Below, in pieces: positions 34,481 to 43,202 of a stretch of 64,000 bases of DNA (within the stretch, counting starts at the first letter, position 1; each line of letters begins with the position of its first letter). Origin of the DNA: JACDAV01 sp964626755 (GTDB lineage Bacteria; Chloroflexota; Limnocylindria; Limnocylindrales; CSP1-4); NCBI GenBank assembly GCA_964626755.1, contig CAZVGO010000004.1, forward strand, positions 1 to 64,000. The letters run 5' to 3'. The notes beneath the pieces are model-generated. The model searched no databases and was not told the origin of the DNA. It worked only from the letters and a program-made list of their open reading frames with translations. The position numbers and the translations under genes are program-made.

Positions 34481-34970
34481 CCGCCTGGCTCGCCCGAAAC
34501 CGGCGATGCTCGATCGCCGTGCAGCGATCCATGACGACGGCGAGCCCGCCCTCGTGGGCGATCCGGGCCGCCTCCCAGCTGACGACACCGAGCTGGAGCC
34601 ACAGGCAGCGCGCGCCGTTCGCCACGGCCTCCTCGGCGTGCGGGACGCACAGCTCGGAGCGGCGGAAGACGTCGACGATGTCGAACGGCCCGGTCGCGGC
34701 GACGGCCTCGGCGAGCGTCCGGAACGCGGGGATGCCGAGGACGTCGCGTTCGAGCGGGTTCACCGGTACGCAGTCGAAGCCGTTGTGGACGAGATAGCGG
34801 AAGACCCCGAACGAGGGTCGCGACGGCTTCGACGAGGCGCCGACCACCGCGATGCGGCGGGCCGTCCGGAGGATCTCCGCGATGCCTTCGTCGTCGACGA
34901 GGGGGACGGCGCCCCGGGCCTCCTCGAGGTCGAGGACCTCCCGCGCCCGGGCGCGCTCCTCGGCGGTCAC
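34437..34970 (-). CDS. CoA-binding (YccU-type) domain protein
   Basis: A 177-residue Rossmann-like protein: RRIAVVGASSKPSRPSFGVFRYL, the GFDCVPVNP strand-loop, FDIVDVFRR and ARCLWLQLGVVS are characteristic of CoA-binding domain proteins. It starts at GTG 13 bases after the second permease stop, so it is probably the last gene of the importer transcript. The exact role is unknown. Confidence 0.85.
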   Translation of the reverse strand: MTAEERARAREVLDLEEARGAVPLVDDEGIAEILRTARRIAVVGASSKPSRPSFGVFRYLVHNGFDCVPVNPLERDVLGIPAFRTLAEAVAATGPFDIVDVFRRSELCVPHAEEAVANGARCLWLQLGVVSWEAARIAHEGGLAVVMDRCTAIEHRRFRASQAVSGSRNRRRSTRTR

Positions 34971-34983
34971 GGGACGCCCAGGC

Positions 34984-36030
34984 TCAGGCGCGAGCCTCCT
35001 TCTCGTACGGGATGCCGTCCGCGGCCGGCGGGATCGACCGCCCGACGACCCCGGCGAGGATGATGATCGTCAGGACGTACGGGAACGCGGCGTAGAAGTC
35101 GGTCGGGATCGAGCCGAGCACCTGTCCGAGCTGGCCCTCCGGACGGGCGACGCTGATGACGGTCTGGATCCCGCTCGCCGCGCCGAACAGGAGCGCCCCC
35201 CCGAGCGCGCCGAGCGGCGTCCACCGCCCGAAGATCACGGCGGCAAGCGCAATGAACCCGCGGCCCGCCGACATCTCGTTCTGGAACGCGCCGTTCGAGC
35301 CGATGACGATGTACGCCCCGGCAAGGCCGGCGAGGGCGCACCCGGCGATGACGTTGAGGTAGCGCAGGCGAATGACGTTGATCCCCACCGTGTCCGCCGC
35401 CTTCGGGTGCTCGCCGACTGCCCGCGTGCGAAGGCCCCAGCGCGTTCGGTAGAGCAGCACCTGGAGGCCGATGACGAGGAAGATCACGCTCACCGCGATC
35501 GCGTTCGAGTTGAACAGCATCGCGAGGATCGGGCCGACCACCGGGATCTCGGCGATCGCGGCCGGGACCAGGTTGAGGTCCGGCAGCACCCCGGCTCCGC
35601 CGCGACCGGTCGGGGTGATGATGATCCGGTTGAAGTAGCTCGTGATCCCGATGGCGGCGACGTTGAGAAAGACGCCGGCGATGATCTGGTCGGCCCGCAC
35701 GGAGATCGTGAGCCAGCCGTGGACGACGCCGAGGATGGCGCCGACGAGAACCGCCACCGCCACCCCGGCGACGAGCGCCGGGAAGTTGCCGATCGAGTCC
35801 TTCAGGAGGAAGCCGGTCAGGTACGCGGCGAACGCCGTCGTCAGCATGATCCCCTCGATCCCGATGTTGACGACCCCGGATCGCTCGCACATGACCCCGC
35901 ACAGGGCGCCGAGGGCGAGCGGCGCCGTGAACAGCATGATGATCTCGAGGGCGCTCGGGCTGAGGAAGAGGATCTCGACGAGGTAGCGGACGAGGTCGAC
36001 GAGGAGGCCCGGGATCGCGGTGATGTCCAT
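34984..36030 (-). CDS. ABC transporter permease 2 (nucleoside/BMP type)
   Basis: The 348-residue permease begins MDITAIPGLLVDLVRYL, its ATG overlapping the stop of permease 1 (ATGA). It has about nine hydrophobic segments and the branched-chain/ribose-type permease pattern (NIGIEGIMLTTAFAAYLTGF, AIFGRWTPLGALGGALLFG). With permease 1, the ATPase and the BMP lipoprotein it makes a complete importer of the YufN-P/BmpA class, whose characterised members take up purine nucleosides. Confidence 0.92.
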   Translation of the reverse strand: MDITAIPGLLVDLVRYLVEILFLSPSALEIIMLFTAPLALGALCGVMCERSGVVNIGIEGIMLTTAFAAYLTGFLLKDSIGNFPALVAGVAVAVLVGAILGVVHGWLTISVRADQIIAGVFLNVAAIGITSYFNRIIITPTGRGGAGVLPDLNLVPAAIAEIPVVGPILAMLFNSNAIAVSVIFLVIGLQVLLYRTRWGLRTRAVGEHPKAADTVGINVIRLRYLNVIAGCALAGLAGAYIVIGSNGAFQNEMSAGRGFIALAAVIFGRWTPLGALGGALLFGAASGIQTVISVARPEGQLGQVLGSIPTDFYAAFPYVLTIIILAGVVGRSIPPAADGIPYEKEARA

Positions 36031-37325
36031 CAGCGGGCCACCTGCTCGCCCCATGAGGCCGCGACCGTCGGGACCTCACCCTCGATCGCGCCCTTGGCCC
36101 TCTTCAGCCGGAAGAGACGCCGGACAATGATGTCCGCGGCGAGGAACAGGATGATCAGCGCCTGGATGACGTCGATCACCTCGATCGGGACCTGGTTCTG
36201 GGTCCGCAGCTGCATGAGGTTCTGGCCGGCGCGGAGGACGCCGAACAGGAGCGCGGAGAACATGATCCCGATCGGCGAGGACCGGCCCAGCAGCGCGACG
36301 GTGATCGAATCGAACCCGACCTTGGCGCTGATCCCGGTCGCGTAGAACGTCTGGACACCGAGCATCTGGATCGAGCCCGCAAAGCCCGCGAGCAGACCGG
36401 AGATGGTCATCGCCAGGGTGATGATGACGACGGGCCGGATGCCCGCGTACCGGGCAGCGTTCGGATTGGCCCCGACCGTCCGGATCTCGAACCCGAGGGT
36501 GGTGCGGTCGAGCAGCCAGCGGATGATGAAGATCGCGAGGAACGCGAGCAGGACGCCGAGGTGGACGTTCCGTCCGAAGATGACCGGCAGCGTGGCGTTG
36601 CCGATGTCGCCCGTCCTCGGGAACGAGAAGCCGGCGACCTTGACGAGATCGAGCCCCCAGGCGAGCAACTGGAGGGCAATCGCGTTGAGCATGATCGTCG
36701 TGACGACCTCGTGGGCCCCGGTGCGCGCCTTGAGGAAGCCCGGGATGAACCCATACGCTGCCCCGGCGATGCCTCCGATCGCGAGCGCCAGGGGGACCGC
36801 GACGTTCGTGTCGAGCGTGGCGAACGTCGCGCCGGCGACCGCGGCGAAGAACGCGCCAACGAGGAACTGGCCGGCGACGCCGATGTTGAACAGGCCGGCC
36901 TTGAAGGCGAGACCGACCGCCAGGCCGCCGAACATCAGCGGGGCGGCCTTGACCAGCGTGTCCCCGATCGCGTTGAACCGGCGGGCCTCGTCCGCCCACT
37001 GGACGGGGGTCCCAAACGCCCCCTCGAGAAGCGCGAGGTACGCCGTGATCGGCAGGTCCGGCTGGATCGGCTTGCCCGCCGTCAGCGGCGACAGGAGGAT
37101 GACCATCGCGCCGATGAACAACGCCAGGACGATCGACAGGATCGGCACAGCGCTTGCCCGCCACGTCCGGAGGACCGCACCGGCCGGGCCGCGGCGTGGG
37201 GCACGGGCCGGCTTGTCGTCACGAGTCGCGGCGCCGGCCGGGTCCTTGCCCACCAGCTGATCGGCGCCGCCGGCCTGGGCCCGGGCGGACTCGCGGGCGG
37301 CGCGCGGATCCACCGGTTCGGTCAT
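36030..37325 (-). CDS. ABC transporter permease 1 (nucleoside/BMP type)
   Basis: A 431-residue permease with a cytoplasmic N-terminus of about 55 Ala/Arg-rich residues, then a membrane domain containing FNIGVAGQFLVGAFFAAVAG, KARTGAHEVVTTIMLNAIA and GSIQMLGVQTFY. The N-terminal tail is longer than in most relatives. Start overlaps the end of the ATPase gene by four bases. Confidence 0.92.
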   Translation of the reverse strand: MTEPVDPRAARESARAQAGGADQLVGKDPAGAATRDDKPARAPRRGPAGAVLRTWRASAVPILSIVLALFIGAMVILLSPLTAGKPIQPDLPITAYLALLEGAFGTPVQWADEARRFNAIGDTLVKAAPLMFGGLAVGLAFKAGLFNIGVAGQFLVGAFFAAVAGATFATLDTNVAVPLALAIGGIAGAAYGFIPGFLKARTGAHEVVTTIMLNAIALQLLAWGLDLVKVAGFSFPRTGDIGNATLPVIFGRNVHLGVLLAFLAIFIIRWLLDRTTLGFEIRTVGANPNAARYAGIRPVVIITLAMTISGLLAGFAGSIQMLGVQTFYATGISAKVGFDSITVALLGRSSPIGIMFSALLFGVLRAGQNLMQLRTQNQVPIEVIDVIQALIILFLAADIIVRRLFRLKRAKGAIEGEVPTVAASWGEQVAR

Positions 37326-38911
37326 CGCCCGCCCTCCGCCGACCCGCCGGCCCCCGTCCCGATGGTCTGCCGCGCCGCGCCGCCCGACAGGCCGGCCTCG
37401 CCGCGGGCCATGAGCAGGCCGATCCGCTCCCTGTCCGCGTCGGCGGCGTCGAATGTCGCGACGATCCGGCCCCGGAAGATCACCGCGATCCGGTCCGACA
37501 GCTCGAGCACCTCGTCGAGCTCCGCGGACACGAGCAGGATCGCGGATCGCGCGTCGCGCTTGCCGATGATCTGCTTGTGGATGAACTCGATGCTGCCGAC
37601 GTCGACGCCGCGGGTCGGTTGGTCGAGGACGAGGAGCGTCGTCGGGTCGGCGAACTCGCGGGCGACGACGAGCTTCTGCTGGTTGCCGCCCGACAGGCTG
37701 CTCGCGCGGACCTTCGCGGACGGGGCGCGGATGTCGAACCGTTCGACGAGCTCGGCACCCCGACGCTCGATCTCGCGCTCGTTGCGGAGGATGCCCCGGG
37801 CGAAGGGCCGCTCCGAGTACCGGGTCAGCACGAGGTTGTCCTCGATCGTGTACGACAGGATCAGGCCGTAGCGCTGCCGGTCGGCCGGGACGTACGCGAC
37901 GGCGCGCTGCCGGACCTGGCGCGTCGAATGGCCGGTGATGTCGCGGTCGCCCAGGACGATCCGGCCGGCACTCGGCTTGCGCAGCCCGACAAGGGCCTCG
38001 ACGAGCTCGTCCTGGCCGTTACCGGCGACGCCCGCGATCCCGAATATTTCGCCCTCGCGGACTTCGAAGTCGACACCGCTCACGCGCTCGTGACCGCGAT
38101 CGTCCTTCGCCCGCAGGCCCTCGACCCGGAGGACGGGCCCGGCCGGATGCGACACGCCCCGGTCGACGACGAGCGAGACTTCCCGGCCGACCATGAGCTC
38201 GGCCAGCTCTTCCTCCGTCGTCTCCGCCGGCCGGCGTGTGCCGACGACCTTTCCGCGCCGGATGACCGTGATCCGGTCCGCGATCGCGAGAACCTCGTCC
38301 AGCTTGTGGGTGATGAAGATGATGCTCGTCCCCTCCGCCTTGAGGCGGCGCAGGACGGCGAAGATCTCGAGCGTCTCCTGGGGGGTGAGCACCGCGGTCG
38401 GCTCGTCGAGGACGAGGAGCCGGGCGCCCCGGTAGAGTGCCTTGAGGATCTCCACCCGCTGCTGCTGGCCGACGCTCAACTGGTCGATCCGTGTCCGCGG
38501 GTCGATCTGGAACCCGAGCTGTTCGGCAAGTGCCCGGATCCGGCGCTCTGCATCCGCCATGTCGAGGACCCCGGGCCCGACGACGGTCTCCTGGCCGAGG
38601 ATGACGTTCTCGGCGACCGTCAGGACCGGGACGAGCATGAAGTGCTGGTGGACCATCCCGATCCCGCGCCGGATGGCGTCCGCAGGATCGCGGATCGTGA
38701 CTTTCTCGCCGCCCATGAGGATCTCACCCTCGTCGGGCGCGACGAGCCCGTAGAGGATGTTCATCAGCGTGCTCTTGCCGGCGCCGTTCTCGCCGAGGAG
38801 CGCGTGGACTTCCCCGGCCCGTAAGTCGAGGTCGATGTGATCGTTGGCCACCGTCCCCGGGAAACGCTTCGTGATGCCGCGCATCTCGAGGATCGGGACG
38901 GGGTCCGTCAT
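37322..38911 (-). CDS. ABC transporter ATP-binding protein, duplicated (nucleoside/BMP type)
   Basis: A 529-residue protein with two ATPase domains, as in sugar and nucleoside importers. Domain 1 has Walker A GENGAGKST near residues 40-48, signature LSVGQQQRVEIL and Walker B LLVLDEPTAVL. Domain 2 has a degenerate Walker A (GVAGNGQDEL, no GKS/T), signature LSGGNQQKLVVAR and LLVLDQPTRGVD, where the usual Glu is Gln. Only one composite site is therefore likely to hydrolyse ATP, typical for this class. Confidence 0.95.
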   Translation of the reverse strand: MTDPVPILEMRGITKRFPGTVANDHIDLDLRAGEVHALLGENGAGKSTLMNILYGLVAPDEGEILMGGEKVTIRDPADAIRRGIGMVHQHFMLVPVLTVAENVILGQETVVGPGVLDMADAERRIRALAEQLGFQIDPRTRIDQLSVGQQQRVEILKALYRGARLLVLDEPTAVLTPQETLEIFAVLRRLKAEGTSIIFITHKLDEVLAIADRITVIRRGKVVGTRRPAETTEEELAELMVGREVSLVVDRGVSHPAGPVLRVEGLRAKDDRGHERVSGVDFEVREGEIFGIAGVAGNGQDELVEALVGLRKPSAGRIVLGDRDITGHSTRQVRQRAVAYVPADRQRYGLILSYTIEDNLVLTRYSERPFARGILRNEREIERRGAELVERFDIRAPSAKVRASSLSGGNQQKLVVAREFADPTTLLVLDQPTRGVDVGSIEFIHKQIIGKRDARSAILLVSAELDEVLELSDRIAVIFRGRIVATFDAADADRERIGLLMARGEAGLSGGAARQTIGTGAGGSAEGGR

Positions 38912-38943
38912 CGAACGTCCTGTGGCGTGGTGGCGGTATGCGA

Positions 38944-38976
38944 GCGGGCCGACCCGGTGAGACCGGGTCGGCCCGC
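38944..38976 (-). promoter_or_regulatory. Long intercistronic hairpin between BMP lipoprotein and ATPase genes
   Basis: A perfect 15-bp stem (GCGGGCCGACCCGGT and its complement) with a 3-nt loop lies 25 bases after the lipoprotein stop and 32 bases before the ATPase start. No T-run follows, so it is more likely an mRNA-stabilising or partial-termination structure. Such a hairpin would give more binding protein than membrane subunits, as in many ABC operons. Confidence 0.7.
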
Positions 38977-39001
38977 AGTTCGGCTCAGCTCGTCGAGCGC
39001 C

Positions 39002-40090
39002 TTACTCGAGGTTCGGGCCGCTGCAGTCGACCGGCGCGCACGGGTCGAGCGACCCGTCCTTGAAGCCTGCGAGGGCCGCGTCGATCTTCGCCTGGACGTC
39101 GGCAGGAATCGTCACGTTCGTGAACGGCGACAGCCCGATGCCGTCGTTGTTCGCGTCGTTGAAGAAGTTGCCACTCACGAGACCGTCGGCGGCGAACCGC
39201 TCGATGGCCTGCTTGACGGAGATCTGGAGCTTCTTCTCGGCGCTCGTGACGATGCACGCGGCCGAGTTCGGGAGCGACTGCGCCTGGTCGACGTCGACGC
39301 CGATCCCCCAGATGTCCGCGGCGCAGGCCGCCTGCAGGGCGCCGGCGCCGGTGAGGCCGGCGACCTGGAAGATGACGTCAGCGTCCTGCCCGATCATCGC
39401 CTGGGCGGCTGCCTGGCCCTTGTCCGGTGCGTTGAAGTCCTGGGTGTAGTTCACGAGGACCTCGATCGCGGGGTTGACCGACGCGGCACCGTTCCGGTAG
39501 CCGTTGATGTAGGCGTAGACCGGTGGCACGTCGTCGCGACCGCCAACCGCCCCGATCGTCCCGCTCTCGCTGATGCTCGCAGCGACGATGCCGGCCAGGT
39601 AGCCGGGCTGTGCCTCAGCGAACAGGATGCCCTGGTAGTTCGGCGGGGGAGGCGACGCGACGAACTGGTCGACGCCGAAGAACTGGATCTCCGGGTTGAC
39701 GAGCGCCGCGGCGCGCGTGTCGGTGCCGATGAGGAAGCCAACCGTGACGATGATGTTATAGCCGTCGTCGACGAGCGACTGGATGTTCGCCTTGTAGTCG
39801 GCGGTGTCGGCGGTGACGATGTTCGTGGGCGGGGGCGCGCCGATCGCGGCGGCGCCGTCCTGGACGCCCTTCCAGCTGTACTCGTTGAACGACTTGTCCT
39901 CGAGCTGGCCGATATCGGTGACCATCCCGATCTTGACGTCGCCGCCCGGCTCGACCGAGGCCGGCGGGCTCGACGCGACCGATCCGCCCGGGCTCGCCGC
40001 AGGCGTGCTCGCGCTGGGACTGGCGCCGGTGTTCGTACAGGCCGCGATGACAAGCATCGCGACGAGCACGACAAGGGCTCGTGTGCGCAT
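39002..40090 (-). CDS. BMP-family substrate-binding lipoprotein
   Basis: The 362-residue product has a signal peptide and lipobox (LVIAACTN, Cys18), a Ser/Pro/Ala-rich tether, and the BMP/Med domain: KIGMVTDIGQLEDKSFNEYSW, NIQSLVDDGYNIIVTVGF, GILFAEAQPGYLAG and DADVIFQVAGLTGAGALQA. Characterised members bind guanosine, adenosine or other nucleosides. It is first in the operon, with GGAGGAGG before the ATG. Confidence 0.95.
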   Translation of the reverse strand: MRTRALVVLVAMLVIAACTNTGASPSASTPAASPGGSVASSPPASVEPGGDVKIGMVTDIGQLEDKSFNEYSWKGVQDGAAAIGAPPPTNIVTADTADYKANIQSLVDDGYNIIVTVGFLIGTDTRAAALVNPEIQFFGVDQFVASPPPPNYQGILFAEAQPGYLAGIVAASISESGTIGAVGGRDDVPPVYAYINGYRNGAASVNPAIEVLVNYTQDFNAPDKGQAAAQAMIGQDADVIFQVAGLTGAGALQAACAADIWGIGVDVDQAQSLPNSAACIVTSAEKKLQISVKQAIERFAADGLVSGNFFNDANNDGIGLSPFTNVTIPADVQAKIDAALAGFKDGSLDPCAPVDCSGPNLE

Positions 40091-40192
40091 TGACTCCTCC
40101 TCCAGATCGCGTCCGCCACCGCCCGGGATGGGGCGGGGGCCCTCCGACAGCGCGGTCGCTTCCGACCCATGGCGGGGCGGCCGTTGGCGCGC

Positions 40193-40221
40193 ATCCTAAT
40201 CGCGGCCGACGGGCCGGGCAA
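40193..40221 (-). promoter_or_regulatory. Promoter of the nucleoside importer operon
   Basis: On the minus strand TTGCCC (40221-40216), 17 bases, then TAGGAT (40198-40193). The leader of about 100 nt to the lipoprotein ATG shows no known riboswitch. Confidence 0.5.
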
Positions 40222-40302
40222 GTAGCCACGGCGCGGCGGGCGCCCCCGGGGATGATACGTGGGTTGGGGTACCGGGGTGCGCGTCCGGTGGCGACCGCCC
40301 GT

Positions 40303-40308
40303 CATACT
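40303..40308 (+). promoter_or_regulatory. -10 box for leaderless hydrolase transcript
   Basis: CATACT ends six bases before the ATG at 40315. Confidence 0.4.
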
Positions 40309-40314
40309 GGCCCG

Positions 40315-41154
40315 ATGGAGTCGAGCATCGTCGAGGGGCGGACGGCCGGCGGGCTCGCCTGGGATGCGACCGGCGAGGGCGAAGCGCTCGTGCTCGTCCA
40401 CGCCGGTGTCGCCGATCGCCGGATGTGGGAGCCCCAGTGGGGCGGCTTCGGGGGCACGTTCCGGGCGCTCCGCTACGACGCCCGGGGGTTCGGTGAGACG
40501 CTCTCACCGGCCGGACCGTGGTCCCATCACGGCGACCTCGGCGCCCTGCTCGACGAGCTCGGTCTCGAGCGCATCCACCTCGTCGGAGCGTCGATGGGCG
40601 CCGGCATTGCCGTGGAGGTCGCGCTCGAGCGGCCGGCGATCGTTGCCTCGCTCGTGCTCGTTGCCCCAGGCGGAGCACTCCTCGGCGAGGCCCCGGACGT
40701 CCTTCGGTCGGTCTGGCGGGCCGAGGGTGAGGCTCTCGACCAGGGCGACCTGGGCGCGGCGGTCGAGGTGAACCTGCGGGCCTGGGTGGACGGACCGGCC
40801 CGATCCCGAGAGGCAGTCGATCCCGCGGTCCGCGCGTTCGTTGGCGGAATGCAGCGGCGAGCGTTCGAGCTGCCCGGCTGGGATGGCGACGGCGCGCCGG
40901 AGAGCGAGCTGGAGCCGTCCGCCGCCGACAGGCTGGACGAGCTCCGGGTCCCGGTCCTCGTGCTGGTCGGGATGGCCGACTGGCCGCCGGTCATCGAGGT
41001 GGCGGAGCGGATCGGCCGCGAGGTCCCGGGAGCGCGGGTCGTCCGCTGGCCCGGGGTGGCCCACCTTCCGTCGCTCGAGCGCCCAGCCGAGTTCGAGCGA
41101 CTCGTCCGGGAGTTCGTCCTCGGCGCGCGGGCGGACGCCACACCGGCCGGGTGA
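40315..41154 (+). CDS. Alpha/beta-hydrolase
   Basis: A 279-residue serine hydrolase: oxyanion strand LVLVHAGVADRRMWEPQW, nucleophile elbow GASMGAG near residues 94-100, Asp in LVGMADWPP and His in VAHLPSLERP. The ATG at 40315 matches the family N-terminus; upstream in-frame residues are low-complexity. Substrate unknown. Its stop overlaps the next gene by four bases. Confidence 0.85.
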   Translation: MESSIVEGRTAGGLAWDATGEGEALVLVHAGVADRRMWEPQWGGFGGTFRALRYDARGFGETLSPAGPWSHHGDLGALLDELGLERIHLVGASMGAGIAVEVALERPAIVASLVLVAPGGALLGEAPDVLRSVWRAEGEALDQGDLGAAVEVNLRAWVDGPARSREAVDPAVRAFVGGMQRRAFELPGWDGDGAPESELEPSAADRLDELRVPVLVLVGMADWPPVIEVAERIGREVPGARVVRWPGVAHLPSLERPAEFERLVREFVLGARADATPAG

Positions 41155-41765
41155 CCGCGGCCACGGGCCTGCGCTACGTCGCCCTGGGCGACTCGTACAC
41201 GATCGGCACGTCGGTGACCCAGGCCGAGCGCTGGCCGGACCAGCTCGTCGACCGGCTCGCGTCGACGGCCTCGCCGCTCAGCCTCGTCGCCAACCTCGGC
41301 GTCAACGGCTTCACCTCAGGGGACGTCGTCGACGTCGAGCTGCCGCGGCTGCCCGAGCTCGACCCGGAGTTCGCGTCACTCCTCGTCGGGGTGAACGACG
41401 TCGTCCAGGGCGTGCCGGTCGAGCGGTTCGAGGCGAACGCGGCCCGGATCCTCGACGCGCTCCGCGCGCGCCTGGCGGCCGGCCGGATCGTTGCCGTGGC
41501 AACGCCCGACTACACGGTCACCCCGCAGGGCGCGAGCTACGGCGCGCCGGACTCGCAGCGGGCCGGCATCGTGACGAACAACGCGATCCTCGCCCGCCTG
41601 GCGGCCGAGCGGGGAATCGCCTTCGTCGACGTCTTCGAGATCTCCCGTCGGGCGGGGGCCGAGCGCGCCCTCGTGGCCGCCGACGGCCTCCATCCCAGCG
41701 GCGCCCAGTACGAGCTGTGGGTCGATGCGGTCGCCCCGGTCGTCGAGCGACTCCTCCGCCGCTAG
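41151..41765 (+). CDS. SGNH/GDSL-family esterase
   Basis: A 204-residue protein with the four SGNH blocks: GDSYTIGTS (Ser), LGVNGFTSGDV (Gly), VGVNDVVQG (Asn) and the C-terminal DGLHPSGAQYELW (Asp-His). GTG start overlaps the alpha/beta-hydrolase stop, so the two esterase-like enzymes are co-translated. Likely a cytoplasmic esterase, since no signal peptide is seen. Confidence 0.88.
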   Translation: MTAATGLRYVALGDSYTIGTSVTQAERWPDQLVDRLASTASPLSLVANLGVNGFTSGDVVDVELPRLPELDPEFASLLVGVNDVVQGVPVERFEANAARILDALRARLAAGRIVAVATPDYTVTPQGASYGAPDSQRAGIVTNNAILARLAAERGIAFVDVFEISRRAGAERALVAADGLHPSGAQYELWVDAVAPVVERLLRR

Positions 41766-42715
41766 GGGGTCGGGGTCGGGTTCGGCAGGAGGTTGCCGAG
41801 GTCGAGGATGAGCGGCCCGCCGTCCGACGGGACGAGCATCACCTGGATCTGGTCGGACAGCTTCTCGATATAGCGGTTCTGGAGGATCGCCGCGGTCAGC
41901 GATGCCCCGACGAGCCGGTTCGACTCGGCTTCGCCGCGGGCCCGCTCGATCTGGGAATCCGCGTCGCCCTTCGCCGCGGCCACCTTCTGCTGGGCGATGA
42001 TCTCGGCCTGGGCGAGCTTCTGGCGCTCGGTCTCGACCTGCTGCTGGGCGACCTGCTTGTCCTCGATCGCCTGGTTGTACGCCGGCGAGTAGCTGAAGTT
42101 CTGGATGTTGATACCCACGACGATGAAGCCGCGCGGCTCGAGCTCGGTGCGAAGCAGTTCGACCGCGCGCTGGCGGATCTCATCACGGCTGTTGAGCACG
42201 ATCGCGGTGGGGTAGTCGTCGGTGACGGACTTCGGGATGTCGAGGAAGCGCGGCCGCACGATCGTGTCCTCGAAGTTCAGGCCGAGCTCCTGGACGATGC
42301 GTGGGGCGTCGCTCGGACGGACCGCGTAGTTGAGGGCGATGTCGAGGAACAGGTCCTGCTGCTCCTTCGATGCCGCCTGGTAGTCCGGGATCTGGATCGA
42401 CCGGACCCGCGTGTCGAGGATGTCGACGGTGTTGACCACCGGCGCAACGAAGTGGAGCCCGGGGTCAAGCACCGCGCCGGTGACCGCCCCGAACGTGCGG
42501 ACGACGCCGACGAAGCCCGCCGGGATCTGGATGAAGGCCGAGAGAACGACCGCGGCCGCCAGCGTGAGCAGCCCGCCGCCGAGGAACAGGCGACCCGGCA
42601 GCCCGGGCAGCGTCTCACGCTGTGGTGGGCGCGCGGCGTTGATGAAGATCGCGGCGGCCGCGAGGATGACGAGTCCGAACCCTACGAGGAACAACAGGCC
42701 GCTGATGGCATCCAT
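41762..42715 (-). CDS. SPFH/prohibitin-family membrane protein
   Basis: A 317-residue protein with two N-terminal hydrophobic segments (LLFLVGFGLVILAAAAIFI and LGGGLLTLAAAVVLSAFI), then an SPFH domain (IPAGFVGVVRTFGAV, LDPGLHFVAPVVNTV, QIPDYQAASKEQQD) and a long helical region rich in Gln/Glu/Ala (EDKQVAQQQVETERQKLAQAE). Prohibitin-like proteins form ring scaffolds in membranes and often modulate proteases. It is convergent with and overlaps the SGNH esterase by four bases. Confidence 0.9.
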   Translation of the reverse strand: MDAISGLLFLVGFGLVILAAAAIFINAARPPQRETLPGLPGRLFLGGGLLTLAAAVVLSAFIQIPAGFVGVVRTFGAVTGAVLDPGLHFVAPVVNTVDILDTRVRSIQIPDYQAASKEQQDLFLDIALNYAVRPSDAPRIVQELGLNFEDTIVRPRFLDIPKSVTDDYPTAIVLNSRDEIRQRAVELLRTELEPRGFIVVGINIQNFSYSPAYNQAIEDKQVAQQQVETERQKLAQAEIIAQQKVAAAKGDADSQIERARGEAESNRLVGASLTAAILQNRYIEKLSDQIQVMLVPSDGGPLILDLGNLLPNPTPTP

Positions 42716-42788
42716 GACGACGGGGCACCTCTCTTGACACGCGGCCGGTGGCCGTGACGACAGCGTAACGGCGCGAGGGCCGGCCCGG

Positions 42789-43160
42789 TCAGCGCTCTCG
42801 ACGCCGGAGCTCGCCCAATCGCGCGTCATCGATCCCGAAGTGATGCGCGACCTCGTGACGCACGACATCCTCGACCGCGGCCGCGAGCGCCGCCGGCTGC
42901 CGGTACGTCCGCTCGAGCGGGCCACGGAACACGGTGATCTTGCTCGGCACCGCGGCGCCGTCGGCCCCCCAGTGCGTCCGCGGGACGCCCTGGTACAGCC
43001 CGAAGAGCCCGCGCGCCGCGACGGACCCGAGCTGCTCCGGCGTCGGCTCGTCCTCGACGACGATCGCGACCGACCCGAGGCGCTCGAGAACTTCCGGCGG
43101 CAGTCCCGCGATCGCCGCTTCGACCATCCGACCGAACGCGTCTCCGGCATCGTCAGCCAT
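42789..43160 (-). CDS. Small HExxH metallopeptidase-like protein
   Basis: A 123-residue minimal zincin of the DUF1025/MMP group: PEQLGSVAARGLFGLYQG, KITVFRGPLER and the zinc motif VRHEVAHHFGID near residues 98-109. Genomic relatives are often adjacent to translation or repair genes, with no proven substrate. TATCGT on the minus strand ends six bases before the ATG at 43160, favouring that start over the GTG one codon upstream. Divergent from dnaE. Confidence 0.85.
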   Translation of the reverse strand: MADDAGDAFGRMVEAAIAGLPPEVLERLGSVAIVVEDEPTPEQLGSVAARGLFGLYQGVPRTHWGADGAAVPSKITVFRGPLERTYRQPAALAAAVEDVVRHEVAHHFGIDDARLGELRRRER

Positions 43161-43188
43161 CACCCGACGATACCCCCCGCCGTCGGGC

Positions 43189-43194
43189 TACCAT
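43189..43194 (+). promoter_or_regulatory. -10 box for leaderless dnaE transcript
   Basis: TACCAT ends eight bases before the dnaE GTG at 43203. Confidence 0.5.
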
Positions 43195-43202
43195 AGCCAC
43201 CC

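Noticed and set aside
38944..38976. Terminator after the BMP gene
   Set aside because: The hairpin has no T-run on the minus strand and the ATPase gene follows at once, so full termination would cut the operon.
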